Source: Chrysopilus asiliformis (lineage: Eukaryota > Arthropoda > Insecta > Diptera > Rhagionidae). Taken from it: a DNA stretch of 64,000 nt. The DNA is taken from NCBI GenBank assembly GCA_964034945.1, contig OZ035960.1:74445085-74509084 (forward strand), read 5' to 3'. The first letter of the stretch is position 1. Each line of letters begins with the position of its first letter. This document shows, one piece after another, positions 50,490 to 60,737 of the stretch. The notes beneath the pieces are model-generated. The model was given only the letters and a program-made list of their open reading frames with translations, made no database searches and was not told the DNA's origin. The position numbers were made by a program, and so were the translations under genes.

Positions 50490-50712
50490 GATGTCCGCCT
50501 CCGATTCTCTTCGCATTCACATATCTTATAGTACTCAAAAAACTAAGCGACACGTATATATTTTTATTTCTGGGGAACCCCCCCCCCCCCCCCCCTCCCC
50601 CTCGAAAATTCTGCGAAAAATTTTTGGCCTTAACTCGGCAACCAGTAGTCCGATTCTAAGGAAACCAAAATCAAAAGTTTTCTTTTTGCGAGAAGAATGA
50701 AACTGCGAAAAG
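50490..50712 (+). repeat. Dispersed repeat Q, copy 1, with poly-C run
   Basis: TGTCCGCCTCCGATTCTCTT, AGTACTCAAAAAACTAAGCG, ..., AATCAAAAGTTTTCTTTTTG match 56136-56600 on the minus strand. Here a run of 18 C plus TCCCCCTC (50578-50603) replaces the equivalent stretch. This is the empty site for the MITE at 56316-56552. Confidence 0.8.
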
Positions 50713-50771
50713 AAAATTTTAAAATTACTTAAAAGAAGAATGAAACTGCGAAAGAAAATTTTAAAATTACT

Positions 50772-51290
50772 TTACCCGTATGTGATATTCGTATCAAAAT
50801 TCGAACAGTTGTACCAAAATTCCACTTTGAAGTCAAACTTTCCAATAAGATTTTTTAAAATTTATTCCAATCGGATTTTGATATATGGGAGTTTTATGTA
50901 GAATCATATCCTAAAAAACTTTTGTTCTTGCACTTTTTTGATAAAATGCACCGTTTTTGAGATATTCGCAAAAATCGTTTTCGTTCGTATGGGGGGTACC
51001 CCCCCCTAATGGTCCATTTTTGCCCATTAACGAACTTAACCTCGCATTTTACGAAAAACCAATTTGCGCAAAATTTCAAATCTGTAGCTCAATCCGTGCG
51101 ACCGCTATCCGCGCCACAGACGGACGGACAGACGGAAGGACGGACGGACGGGCATGCAAAAATGAATTGTTTTTATCATTCTAAACACACTGGTGTAATT
51201 CATTTTTGTGTGTGATGACGGGATCTTGGCGTTACAAACGGTAAGGCAAAGTTAATAATACCCTTTGGTTTCAACATACGGGTATAAAAA
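50772..51290 (+). repeat. Repeat A, copy 8 (5' truncated)
   Basis: Begins at CCCGTATGTGATATTCGTAT, then the usual GGTACCCCCCCCTAATGG, GTAGCTCAATCCGTGCGACC, a GGACGGACAGACGGAAGG microsatellite, CATTCTAAACACACTGG, ends ATACCC...CGGGTATAAAA. Confidence 0.85.
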
Positions 51291-52124
51291 CTGCCGCAGA
51301 TACAGCACTGATTTTTAGTCTCAAGGTAATTAAATACATATTATGCTTTTGGGTTAAAGGGTGATACAAGAGATTTTTTTTTAATTTTTCTACTTTTTTA
51401 TATTTTTTACATTTCAGCAAAAAAAAACTCTTGTTTTAGCAAAAAAAAAAAAATTCTTATTTTCCCCCTTTTTAGTAAACTATATCACACTTTTTACTAA
51501 ACAATGCAATAAAAATGCCGAAATTCATTTGAAAGGATTGTAAAACCCATTGTATATGCTTTTTTCTTTGTTCAATGATACTATGATAATGTGGGTACAA
51601 AGGTAAACAGACACTCACCCACCCACTTATTCTCTGAACACTTTGATAGCAAAGTGTAGTTAGGAACCTGGTTTACATTGATGGCAAATTTCCTATAGAT
51701 GATTCTTTTTGATTCTTGTAAATATTTACAAGACAGTAAAATAAAGAAATCGTGCTTTAATGAATCATTTAAGTGCATTTATATTTAAAATAAAATCATT
51801 AATATTTACAATAAAATTGTTTGCTTATGGAAGTCAATCGTTCTTCATGCGTTGTGTCAAGATCAGTCTTTGAATAACAGCGTAAGTTAAGTTCGAGAAT
51901 CGGCGGATTAAGTAAAATTATTTGAAAAAACTTTAAAAGTGTTGTACTGTAATAAATTAATAACTTGAATTTTTATTGTGACGTGAATAATAATGAAGGT
52001 TAACCTAATAAATATAATTCGGCTTTTGTTTAGTACTTTTGAAGTTCTGAATATTTCGGACAGTGAAATCAATCATGAGGAAAGGAAGTTAACCAACAGT
52101 TTTTAAAGCATTTTATCAGAGGTT
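51291..52124. other. No recognisable gene
   Basis: A/T-rich, with A and T runs near 51370-51470. The last 100 bp may be upstream sequence of the transposase gene at 52125. Confidence 0.35.
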
Positions 52125-53930
52125 TTGAATGACTACAATGGTATTGAAGTATACCAAGAAAGCGGTTTAGATTTTTATGAAAAATATCAATATTGTGAGG
52201 CTCTTGCTATAGAAGATGAACCTGATGAATGGGTCCCTAAATCTGACATATCTCCAGAATCTTGTTCTAAGGATGAAGAGGAGTTAAGCTTTGATTATAA
52301 GCAACGAGCTTTGAAATATTGGAGGAGTGGTAAGCGAAAGAACAATATCTCAATTGATGTAGTGAAAAACCAATTTAGAAAAGTATTAAGTACCCGGCAA
52401 TTAAGACGATGGGCCGGCCAGGTAAATAAAGGAGGAACATACAAAGAAAAGTTGCGAAGAATTTCGGAACATACTTTAAATAATTTTAAAGATGCTGTTA
52501 GTACAGGAATAATAGTCCACGATATAGATCTTCGGAGATGAGCTCTTCAAGGGCAACAAGAAATTTGTTGTGAAGATTGCAAATTCAAAGCATCTGATTC
52601 GTGGCTATGGAATTTTGAAAAAGCATACCATATTACATCGAGGAAAATTAATAAATTTGTGACCAGGAAAACTTTAGAAAATGGAGAACTTTTAAATAAA
52701 AATGCTGACGAGCTTGTTATTAACGTAAAAACATTCATCAAGAATTATGGCGCAGATAATATTTATAATTCGGACCAAAGCGGTTTTCAATTATAGATTC
52801 ATTCAGGACGTTCACTAACAACACAGGGAATAAAGCGAGTTCAATGTCTTGTTCAATCAGTTTCTGCGACTACCCATAGTTATACTGTACAGCCCGTTAT
52901 ATCTGCTGATGGAAAGCTTCTTTCGCCTCTTTTCCTGGTTTTAAAAGAAACAAGTGGAACATTTGGAGCGGTTGTAGAGCAGAACTTGTTTCGGCCAAGT
53001 AATGTATATATCTCTTCATCCAAATTTGGGGAACTTACATCAGGTAAAATATAATTTTCAACACATTCTTAAATATAATTTTCAACCACATTCTTAAAAT
53101 TAATGCCAGAAAGATTTTTACAATGAAAAAAAATTATTCTAATTTATATTTTCAGCTCATTTTAAAATTTGGTTGGAGCAAGTGTTTTTTCCTAACGTAG
53201 GTATTGTTGATATATTCATGGAGTGGTCATTGTCCAGAAGCTGTAAAACAAGCTACTCCTCGTGGAAAATCTGTTTACCCACTGATTATATCGAAAGGAA
53301 CAACTGATTATGGGCCAGATACTCGATTCTCTAGCAAATCGCAACTTGCTAGCTAGCAAAAATGGCGGGTTTTATCGCAAATTCTTCGTTGATTTATTCC
53401 TTGCTTGCCAGAGAAAATTGATCGAGTATGCCATTTCTTGCTATTCAGCAAAAAATCATTGCTTGCTTGCTTGCTAGGGTATCGAGTATCCGGCCCTATA
53501 TTATATCGAAAGGCCGCTTGATGTTTTTGGATTTAGAATTTGGAAGAATTATGTTAGACATTTTTCCGATTTAGTTATATTGCAAAAATATGAGTTAAAC
53601 TTACACCTAAGAAACAACATAATCAAATTACATTCACTAGTACATAACCAGTTATCTTCTCCCAGATATATAAACTTATCTCGATACTCTTGGTATAAAA
53701 GTGGTTACATTTCCTAAAGGCCCGATGAGTTTGAAAATCCTGTAGACTTCGCATTTAAAAAAATTTCCCAGCCACTATGTGAAATTGACGGAATTGAAAC
53801 ATCAACAGAAAAATTGACGGATGTTCAGAAGTTGCAGTTGTAACTTGCTCATTGTGCGAGAAGTCATTATGCTCCAAATATGAAGAATAACAAGCTTTTT
53901 TAGTTTGATAAGTATCGATTATTGTTATCA
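52125..53930 (+). pseudogene. DDE transposase (DDE_1/pogo-like group), dead
   Basis: Open from ATGACTACAATGG-adjacent start to a TGA at 52539, then on in the same frame to 53055. N-terminal HTH-like region: FDYKQRALKYWRSGKRKNNI, KVLSTRQLRRWAGQVNKGG. Core: YNSDQSGFQL (first catalytic D), a TAG stop, IHSGRSLTTQGIKRVQCLVQ, SVSATTHSYTVQPVISADGK, LLSPLFLVLKETSG. An intron is likely (CATCAG|GTAAAA at about 53044; TTTTCAG before 53157), then FKIWLEQVFFPNV, SWSGHCPEAVKQATPRGKSV, YPLIISKGTTDY, the MITE 53312-53496, RPLDVFGFRIWKNYVRHFSD, NLHLRNNIIKLHSLVHNQLS. The residue before SWSGH is Y where D is expected. Ends near 53900. Fits a CENP-B/pogo-like DDE protein; exact family by recall. Confidence 0.7.
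53312..53496. mobile_element. MITE inside the DDE transposase pseudogene
   Basis: The ends GGGCCAGATACTCGATTCTC and GGGTATCGAGTATCCGGCCC are inverted, with GCTTGC-rich and CTAGCAA subterminal motifs. TAT flanks both sides. The adjacent TATATCGAAAGG is also duplicated around it. Class not determined. Confidence 0.75.
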
Positions 53931-54086
53931 AATAAATTAATAAAAAAATAAATTGAAGTGATAAATAAAAAAAATAATACTAGAGGCCGTTGCTTTGATT
54001 TCAAGGTTCGAAGGAAAGTTTGCAGTAGACAAAAAAAAACTTCAATTAAATTTCGACGAAATTTTTATATTTTACATATCGTCGCC

Positions 54087-55724
54087 CCGCAATTATACTG
54101 ACATACATCACAAAATCAAAAAAAGAAGGTAACAATGCAGTATTAGGTAATTTTTCAAGCTGCGTCTTTCTGGCCGGTCGAAATTTTCCTAGCTGCTATA
54201 GATTCTGAGAAATTCAGTGTCATTTTTAACGTATACGCCAAAAAAAGTTGTTGAATTACTGTTATCGTGCCGTAACTCTCAAAATTTAGGATATACGTCA
54301 AAAATTGGTGCAAAAATACTGAATAAACTTTCACAAAATTATGTTACCGTACGTACACACGTATCCCACAATGTTATTCTTTTTCATTAATATTTTATTA
54401 GCCCAGAAAAGATCAATGCGATCATTGCGTTACATACAAGGTAAAAATAAGAGACAATAATTTGGATGAAAATGAGAAGAACATAAAAGTCAAAATACAT
54501 TTTTAAAAATAGAACGTGATAAAGACAGGAACAATCTCAATCATAACATTGGTAGCATACTTTGATCTGCAAACCGTTTTTACTTTACAAAAAGGCTTTT
54601 CGTCGAGCTTCTATTACAAAAGAAAACTTACAGTATTTAATATGACTGCAACAGTATGCAAAGATTTTTTGATCAATGTTATAAAATTATGAATGGAAAA
54701 AATATTTCTGATGAGAAAAAAAGGATATCGAAAGCTTACATATTTTTTTTTTACCAAAAATCGATATCGAGTATTTAAAGTGGCTTTTAAAATGATTATT
54801 AAAAGTACAAATAGACACAAGGTTGTGACAAACTAGTTATATTTTTTAAATATAACTTAAGCTAAAAATTAAACTATATTTTCTTACTATTATAGAACAT
54901 AATATTAAAACTAAAGTCTTAAGGGGAAAAAGACTGAGTGTACAAACTTTTTTTTTTTTAAATAATGCTAACTCTTGAAGAGGTTTTTGTGATTACTTTG
55001 TTTTATTTCATTTTTTTAAATACTGAATGAATTAAGTTTTTGTTATTGTAAAATAATTTTGTTTTTACAAAGTTAGGAGTTTTATTTTTAAATATCAATT
55101 CAATTAAACCACACAGATTTTTATGTTTTATGGCTTATCTTTATGAATTTACCTGAGAAGAAGAGTTAACAGTTCAATGAAGCGTAAATAATACAGTTTT
55201 TTAACTCGAAAATTCATATTTATGACGATAATAAAATAAAAACGCTTTATTAAAAATTAGATGTTTTAGAAAGCAGACAGTTCTGTCAGATAGAACCTAG
55301 TCTGACGTTGTAATTGAGAAAACAGCTACGACAACTAATATTATAATGCAAGTTTTCTGTCCAAGAGTGTTCACTTGCGATATTGTTATTTTATTACCCT
55401 GGGAGGAAGGTAATGTGATTGCATTTTTAGTACTATTATTGTGCTGTATATGCCTAATACTTTGACGTACGTAACGTAATTGTTAAAAACTGATACAAAA
55501 CTGGCGTATACGGCAAGATGTTTTTGCACAAAAGGTCCTTAAATCAGGATTTTGGTTCTACCACACTTTTAAGTAGAATGCCAAAATAATGTTCATAAAT
55601 AGGGCTACCTCCAAGAGAAATTTGAGGATACATTTTTCGGACCAATTTTTTCTCAGCTCACTTTAAACTTTAAAGTCGATTTCCCAAAACTCGATTTTTT
55701 GGATGTACGTCAGTATAATTGTGG
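54087..55724. mobile_element. Non-autonomous TIR element
   Basis: Left end CCGCAATTATACTGACATACATC; right end GATGTACGTCAGTATAATTGTGG. The ~23-bp inverted repeats differ at two or three positions. Interior is A/T-rich with GTATACGCC/ATATACGTC motifs repeated near 54230-54300 and no convincing coding sequence. Superfamily and target duplication not established. Confidence 0.6.
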
Positions 55725-56135
55725 AACATTAACACATTTTAGACCATAGCTCAGCAACCACAGCATCTAAAATGACGGTTATGCCAGTTTTTGAAAGCTT
55801 CTTAGGAAAAAAGAGTACTATAAAAATGTATCGTTTTGTGGAATTTAAATTGCTGAAATAAAAAATATGAAATATAAAATATGAAAAATTGGATGAAAAT
55901 TTATTGTAAAAAAAATAGTTTGACAAGGGATGGAAAAAGGGTCACTTACCCTATTATTTGACTTTTTCCGGTCAAATGCAAAAACATGTAAACTTTAGTT
56001 TTGATAGGCCTTTCAAAATATGTAATCAGTTTTGAAGCGCGGATATAATAGGGGGGAGGGGGAGAGAGGGTGAAAAACCATTGTCGAATATTGGTTCCTC
56101 TACCCAATCATAGTAATTTTAAATTTTTCTTTTCG
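55725..56135. other. No recognisable gene
   Basis: A/T-rich; a G-rich GGGGGGAGGGGGAGAGAGGG tract at about 56050. Confidence 0.4.
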
Positions 56136-56600
56136 TAGTTTCATTCTTCTCGCAAAAAGAAAACTTGATTTTGGTTTCCTTTGAATCGGACTACTGTTCG
56201 CTGAATTAAGGCCAAAAATCGATTTTTCGCAGGATTTTCGCAGGATTTTCGAAACCGAATATCAGCAGATATAAAAAAAATACGTGCCGCTTAGTTTTTT
56301 GAGTACTATAACATATGAGGGGGTCAGAATGATAGTGAAGTAAGTCACTTTTCACTTTTCATTAAGTAAGTCACTTTTTCACTTAAATTAATGTTTGTAA
56401 TAAATACTAATAACTACACTATTACTGATAAGACGCTTGCGGTGAATAGGCTTGGGTAATATTATGAGTCTTTTACATACATGTTCACAAAACCCTTGAT
56501 TACTCATGAAAAATGAAAAGTGACTTACTTCACTGTCATTCTAACTCCCTCATATGCGAAGAGAATCGGAAGCGGACACCTGAAAAAGGTTCCTTGCTAG
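56136..56600 (-). repeat. Dispersed repeat Q, copy 2, split by a MITE
   Basis: Minus-strand match to 50490-50712: AAAGAAAACTTGATTTTGGT, GAATCGGACTACTG, TTAGTTTTTTGAGTACTATA on one side of the MITE and GCGAAGAGAATCGGAAGCGG, ACACCTGAAAAAGGTTCCTT on the other. Confidence 0.8.
56316..56552. mobile_element. Tc1/mariner-type MITE in repeat Q
   Basis: The ends TGAGGGGGTCAGAATGATAG and CTGTCATTCTAACTCCCTCA pair, with AAGTAAGTCACTTTTCA/TGAAAAGTGACTTACTT further in. TA flanks both sides (56314-56315 and 56553-56554). The copy at 50515-50545 is the empty site. Confidence 0.85.
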
Positions 56601-56735
56601 TATTAGAAATTTTTTAAAGCTAGATTTTATTGTTCGCATTGCCCTTTCAGCAATACCATTGGATTGCGGATGATAAAATGGGCTTTTAAAAACTTTCAAT
56701 GTGCGTATCATGTAGATTTTTAAGGACATCAAACT
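56600..56735 (-). pseudogene. Ty3/Gypsy integrase fragment
   Basis: The minus-strand peptide KVFKSPFYHPQSNGIAERAM, RTIKSSFKKFL matches the YHP.SNG.AER.V...K signature around the catalytic E of retroviral-type integrases. It runs into repeat Q at the 3' side (NLFQVSASDSLRI). About 45 residues only. Confidence 0.75.
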
Positions 56736-56996
56736 TCAGTTTTTCTGGAATTACTGGAAAAAGCATCGATTTTGTATCGATTTTGTACTCATGAGTAGTA
56801 TCGTATGAAAAGTATCAAATACTAAAAAGTATCGGGTACTAAGTATCAATACACAAAGGTATCGTGCATCGATACTTTTCAAGGTATTCAGTATTCATAA
56901 ATGTGTATTAATAAATATGGGCCTGTAACATGATATGTATTTGTATATTTATCCATATTTATAAATATGTACGGAATAATAAAAATGTATAAGGTA

Positions 56997-57703
56997 CTAG
57001 CAGACCCCGTTGTCAGCTTAAAGATTTTTGTATAAATTTTAGAATGCCAAAAAACCATAAATAACTTAAAAAACCTTATCCTTACGAATTTTGAAATTCC
57101 AACACCAGATTCGTGATAAGCAACCCTGAAAACCTCCCAAAGCCAGTTCTTGTGAGAAAAATGGGAAAAAGGACATTTGCGTAATCCTTACAGGACCTTC
57201 CGTTTCGAATGTTGAAAATCTAATACTGGATTCGTGATCAGCGTACCCCAAAAACCCCAGAATAATTTAGAAAATCTAATACCGGATTCGAGATCAGCGA
57301 CTCCAAAAACCCATAATGACAATTTCTCCGGGGAAAAATGGGAAAAAGGATATTTTCGTTATCCTTACAGGACCTTCCGTTTCGAATTTTGAAATTCCAA
57401 CACCAGAGAAAACCTTTCAAAGCCAGTTTTTGCGAGAAAAATTGGAAAAAGGACATTTGCGTTATCCTTACAGGACTTTCCGTTTAGAATTTTGAAATTG
57501 CAACACCAGATTCGTGATCAGCGACCCTGAAAAACTCATAATGCCAATTTTTTCGAGAAAAATTGGAAAAAGGATATTTGCGTTATCCTTACAGAACTTT
57601 CCGTTTATAATTTTGAAAATCTAATACCGAATTCGAGATCAGCGACCCCAAAAACTTCGTAATGCCAATTTGTCCGGGGAAAAATGGAAAAAGGGATATT
57701 TGT
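56997..57703 (-). mobile_element. Helitron-like 3' part with minisatellite
   Basis: CTAG at 57000-56997 on the minus strand (followed by T) and the subterminal ACGGGGTCTGCTAG-like end match the 3' end at 12389. Then comes the AACTTAAAAAACCTTATCC junction and about five minisatellite units (GATTCGTGATCAGCG, GGAAAAAGGATA). The units stop abruptly at GATATTTG|TAGTG, where the LTR of the next element begins. Confidence 0.7.
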
Positions 57704-58513
57704 AGTGAAATGGAATCGATACCGGATACTTACGAAATCTAACTATTCAACATCAACTATAAGCAATGGATTTGGAAAGTTGTTAAATGGTTCAGTGACC
57801 GTTGTAGTTACTAAAAACTATTGCCAACATAGTAATTTCAAAAGAAAGTCGTTAAGCAACAAAGTCTCATTTTTGAACGAAGACTAAATTTCAACGTTGC
57901 TATTTCCAAATATCGACTTATTGAAGTTACGATGTGTCAACATTCGATTGACCTAATATTTATATTTTCCCATGGGAAAGTAAAGTTATTAATTTCGTGT
58001 TGTAGAAATGTTAACGTAGATCCGAACCCCTACTCAATTCAACAAAGGAAGAGGTCAAAATTTAGGTATGGAATAATTTGACAAGATTGAGTTTTAATTC
58101 AGCAATCAAGAAGAACAGTAGTAAAACAAGAGTCAAGAAATACAGTTTTAAATAAGAAGTCGACAAGAAGAGTTTTAATTTAGAAGTCAAGGAGAACAGT
58201 AGTTAGTCAGTAGTTAACGAGTAGTGTAGTAGAAGTAGTGTAGTAGAAGTCAGTCAATAAGTAATTAATTCAGTAAATTCTGTAAAGATCAATAAGTAGC
58301 GAAGTATAAGTGAATTTTGTAAAGGAAGATCAGTTTTTGAGATTGTGAATAAAGGAAAGAAACCAAGTTAATTGTAAAAGAAAATAAGTTTATAAGTTTA
58401 TACAAAAGGAAAGTGTTTAATAAAGACGAAAGTTAAAAGTGAATTGTGTTTTAGTTTTCACCATCCATCGTTTCTATCATCACCCTTACTTCTAATCCAG
58501 CTAAACACGACAT
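57704..58513 (+). mobile_element. 5' LTR of an LTR retrotransposon
   Basis: The left edge is set by the break in the minisatellite at 57703; AGTGAAATGG resembles AGT-type LTR starts of insect Ty3/Gypsy elements. The right edge is set by a primer-binding-like TGGCGCAGCCGG at 58515. The LTR's 3' part has repeated AAGTCAAGGAGAACAGTAG-type phrases (58090-58215). The 3' LTR would lie outside the window, so the ends cannot be checked here. Confidence 0.65.
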
Positions 58514-58514
58514 T

Positions 58515-58533
58515 TGGCGCAGCCGGTATTAGA
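58515..58533 (+). promoter_or_regulatory. Primer-binding site of the LTR retrotransposon
   Basis: TGGCGCAGCCGGTATTAG begins with TGG, complementary to a tRNA CCA end, one or two bases after the LTR. TGGCGCAG(T/C)CGG is similar to the tRNA-Ser-type site of several insect Ty3/Gypsy elements (recalled). Confidence 0.6.
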
Positions 58534-58695
58534 ATTGCCGAATATTTCTAGCGATTCTACTGAACCTATTTCGACAGTGGTGTAAAGGAGTTTTTGGTGT
58601 TACAAACGGTGAGAACATTTTATATATTGAAAAATCTGGAAAAGACATATTTTTTCAAAAAAAAAAATAGTGAAAAACTATAGTGAAAAATAAAA

Positions 58696-58950
58696 ATGAG
58701 TGAGCATTCAGAACGAGAAACGCAGCAGGAAAATAACATCATCAGTAAGCAGTATCAACGATAAAAGAAGGAGCGGAAAAGCGAGCATAAACATCAACAG
58801 CAGACCAGAAAATTAATTTTCATTTCAACTACCAAAAATCATCAATTAAATTACTCTGCAAGTCACATCAAGTGCAGAGTAACAGCAAACAAAAAACAGA
58901 AAGAAGCAGCAAGCAGCCAGGAAACGGAGTGATCAAGAAGAAGCAAACAA
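58696..58950 (+). pseudogene. Possible start of gag leader
   Basis: ATGAGTGAGCATTCAGAACG reads MSEHSERETQQENNIISKQY and stops after 22 codons. Downstream the Lys/Gln-rich reading (KQKTERSSKQPGNG) reaches repeat A copy 9 and seems to resume after it (59560-59924: EAAKQLATAKQRATATYTKS). Probably a basic N-terminal part of gag or untranslated leader. Weak. Confidence 0.35.
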
Positions 58951-58952
58951 AA

Positions 58953-59563
58953 AACATAACAAAAGCTATAATTGCCAATCTGGCAATCATTGGAGACCCG
59001 TATGGTGATATTCGTATCAAAATTCGCACAGTTGTACCAAAATTCCACTTTGAAGTCAAACTTTCCAATAAGAATTTTTAAAATTTATTCCAATCGGATT
59101 TTGATGTATGGGAGTTTTATGTAGAATCATATCCTAAATAACTTTTGTTCTTGGACTTTTTTGATAAGATGCACCGTTTTTGAGATATTCACAAAAACCG
59201 TTTTCGTTCGTATGGGGGGTACCCCCCCTAATGGTCCATTTTTGCCACGAACTTAGCCTCGCATTTTACGAAAAACGGATCCGCGCAAAATTTCAAGTCT
59301 CTAGCTCAATCCGTGCGCCCGCAATCCGCGCCACAGACAGACAGACAGACGGACAGACGGACAGACGGACAGACAGACAGACGGACAGACAGACAGACGG
59401 ACAGACGGACAGACGGACAGACGGACGGACATGCAGAAATTAATTATTTTTATCATTCTAAACACACTGGTGTAATTCATTTTTGTGTGTGATGACGGGA
59501 TCTTGGCGTTACAAACGGTAAGGCAAAGTTAATATACCCTTTGGTTTCACCATACGGGTATAA
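58953..59563 (+). repeat. Repeat A, copy 9 (full, longest microsatellite)
   Basis: ACATAACAAAAGCTATAATT to ACCATACGGGTATAA. The core GACA/GACG microsatellite is expanded to ~100 bp (59335-59430). It lies in the 5' region of the LTR retrotransposon. Confidence 0.9.
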
Positions 59564-59924
59564 ACAGAAGGAAGCAGCAAAGCAGCTGGCAACAGCAAAG
59601 CAGCGGGCAACAGCAACTTACACAAAAAGTATAGAATCAGCAAATACAAGCAATAGCGAGGCGAGAACACCGCACCAAGTGCAACAACAATTACGGAAAT
59701 ATCATTTTATAAGAAGCGTGCTACGGCCAAGGTCAACGTTGGAGTCAACTTTCAAGTGGCGTTTAAAAGCGGACAATCAACTTTATGATCATATGAGGAC
59801 ATTTCAGCAGCAGAGACCAGTCAACAATGGAAATTTTGATTATTGGTATGTAAGAAAATTTTGTAAAATTATCCATAAGTATAGCTATAAAGAATTAAGT
59901 AAGAAATTCTTTTCGTTGTTGTGA
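59564..59924 (+). pseudogene. Basic Gln/Lys-rich gag-like segment
   Basis: The frame reads KQKEAAKQLATAKQRATATY, TKSIESANTSNSEARTPHQV, QQQLRKYHFIRSVLRPRSTL, then KWRLKADNQLYDHMRTFQQQ and a stop at 59922. No domain recognised. Position between LTR and capsid makes gag N-terminus the natural guess. Confidence 0.4.
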
Positions 59925-60041
59925 AAGTTGAATTAAACCACGCGTTTGTTTCGGGATTTATATATATATATATACAATCAAAATCTGGCAGTCTTTTTAG
60001 ACGCCGAATATCAAATAGCTGGAACTCTGCCAGCTGGTTAA

Positions 60042-60594
60042 AATAAACATAACAAAAGCTATAATTGCCAATCTGGCAATTATTGAAAACCCGTATGGTG
60101 ATTTAAGTGAACAGCGAACAGTTGTATCAAAATTCCACTTTGAAGCCAAACTTTCCAATAAGATTTTTTAAAATTTATTCCAATCGGATTTTGATGTATG
60201 GAAGTTTTATGTAGAATCATATCCTAAATAACTTTTGTTCTTGGACTTTTTTGATAAGATGCACCGTTTTCGAGATATTCACAAAAAACGATTTCGTTCG
60301 TATGGGGGGTACCCCCCCTAATGGTCCATTTTTGCCCATTAACGAACTTAGCCTCGCATTTTACGAAAAACGGACCTGTGCCAAATTTCAAGTCCGTAGC
60401 TCAATCCGTGCGCCCGCAATCCGCGCCACAGACAGACGGACGGACAGACAGACAGACGGACGGACATGCTAAATTCAACTTTTTTTATCATTCTAAACAC
60501 ACTGGTGTAATTCATTTTTTTGTGCGATGACGGGATCTTGGCAAACGGTAAGGCAAAGTTAATATACCCTTTGGTTTCACCATACGGGTATAAA
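60042..60594 (+). repeat. Repeat A, copy 10 (full)
   Basis: ATAAACATAACAAAAGCTAT to CACCATACGGGTATAAAAAT, microsatellite at 60428-60468. It uses the ATTATTGAAAACCCGTATGG, GATTTAAGTGAACAGCGAAC variant shared with copies 1-3. It lies between the gag leader and the gag coiled coil. Confidence 0.9.
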
Positions 60595-60737
60595 AATAGA
60601 GTGTTAGGGAAATCTTCAAGATAACACCATTAAATGGTGACCCTGCTAGGCAAAAATCGATTTTCAGTATATAGTAAATATCAGGAAAACGTAGGGAAAA
60701 CATATTAACAAAAGAAGAAGTTGAAAATATTAAAAAA

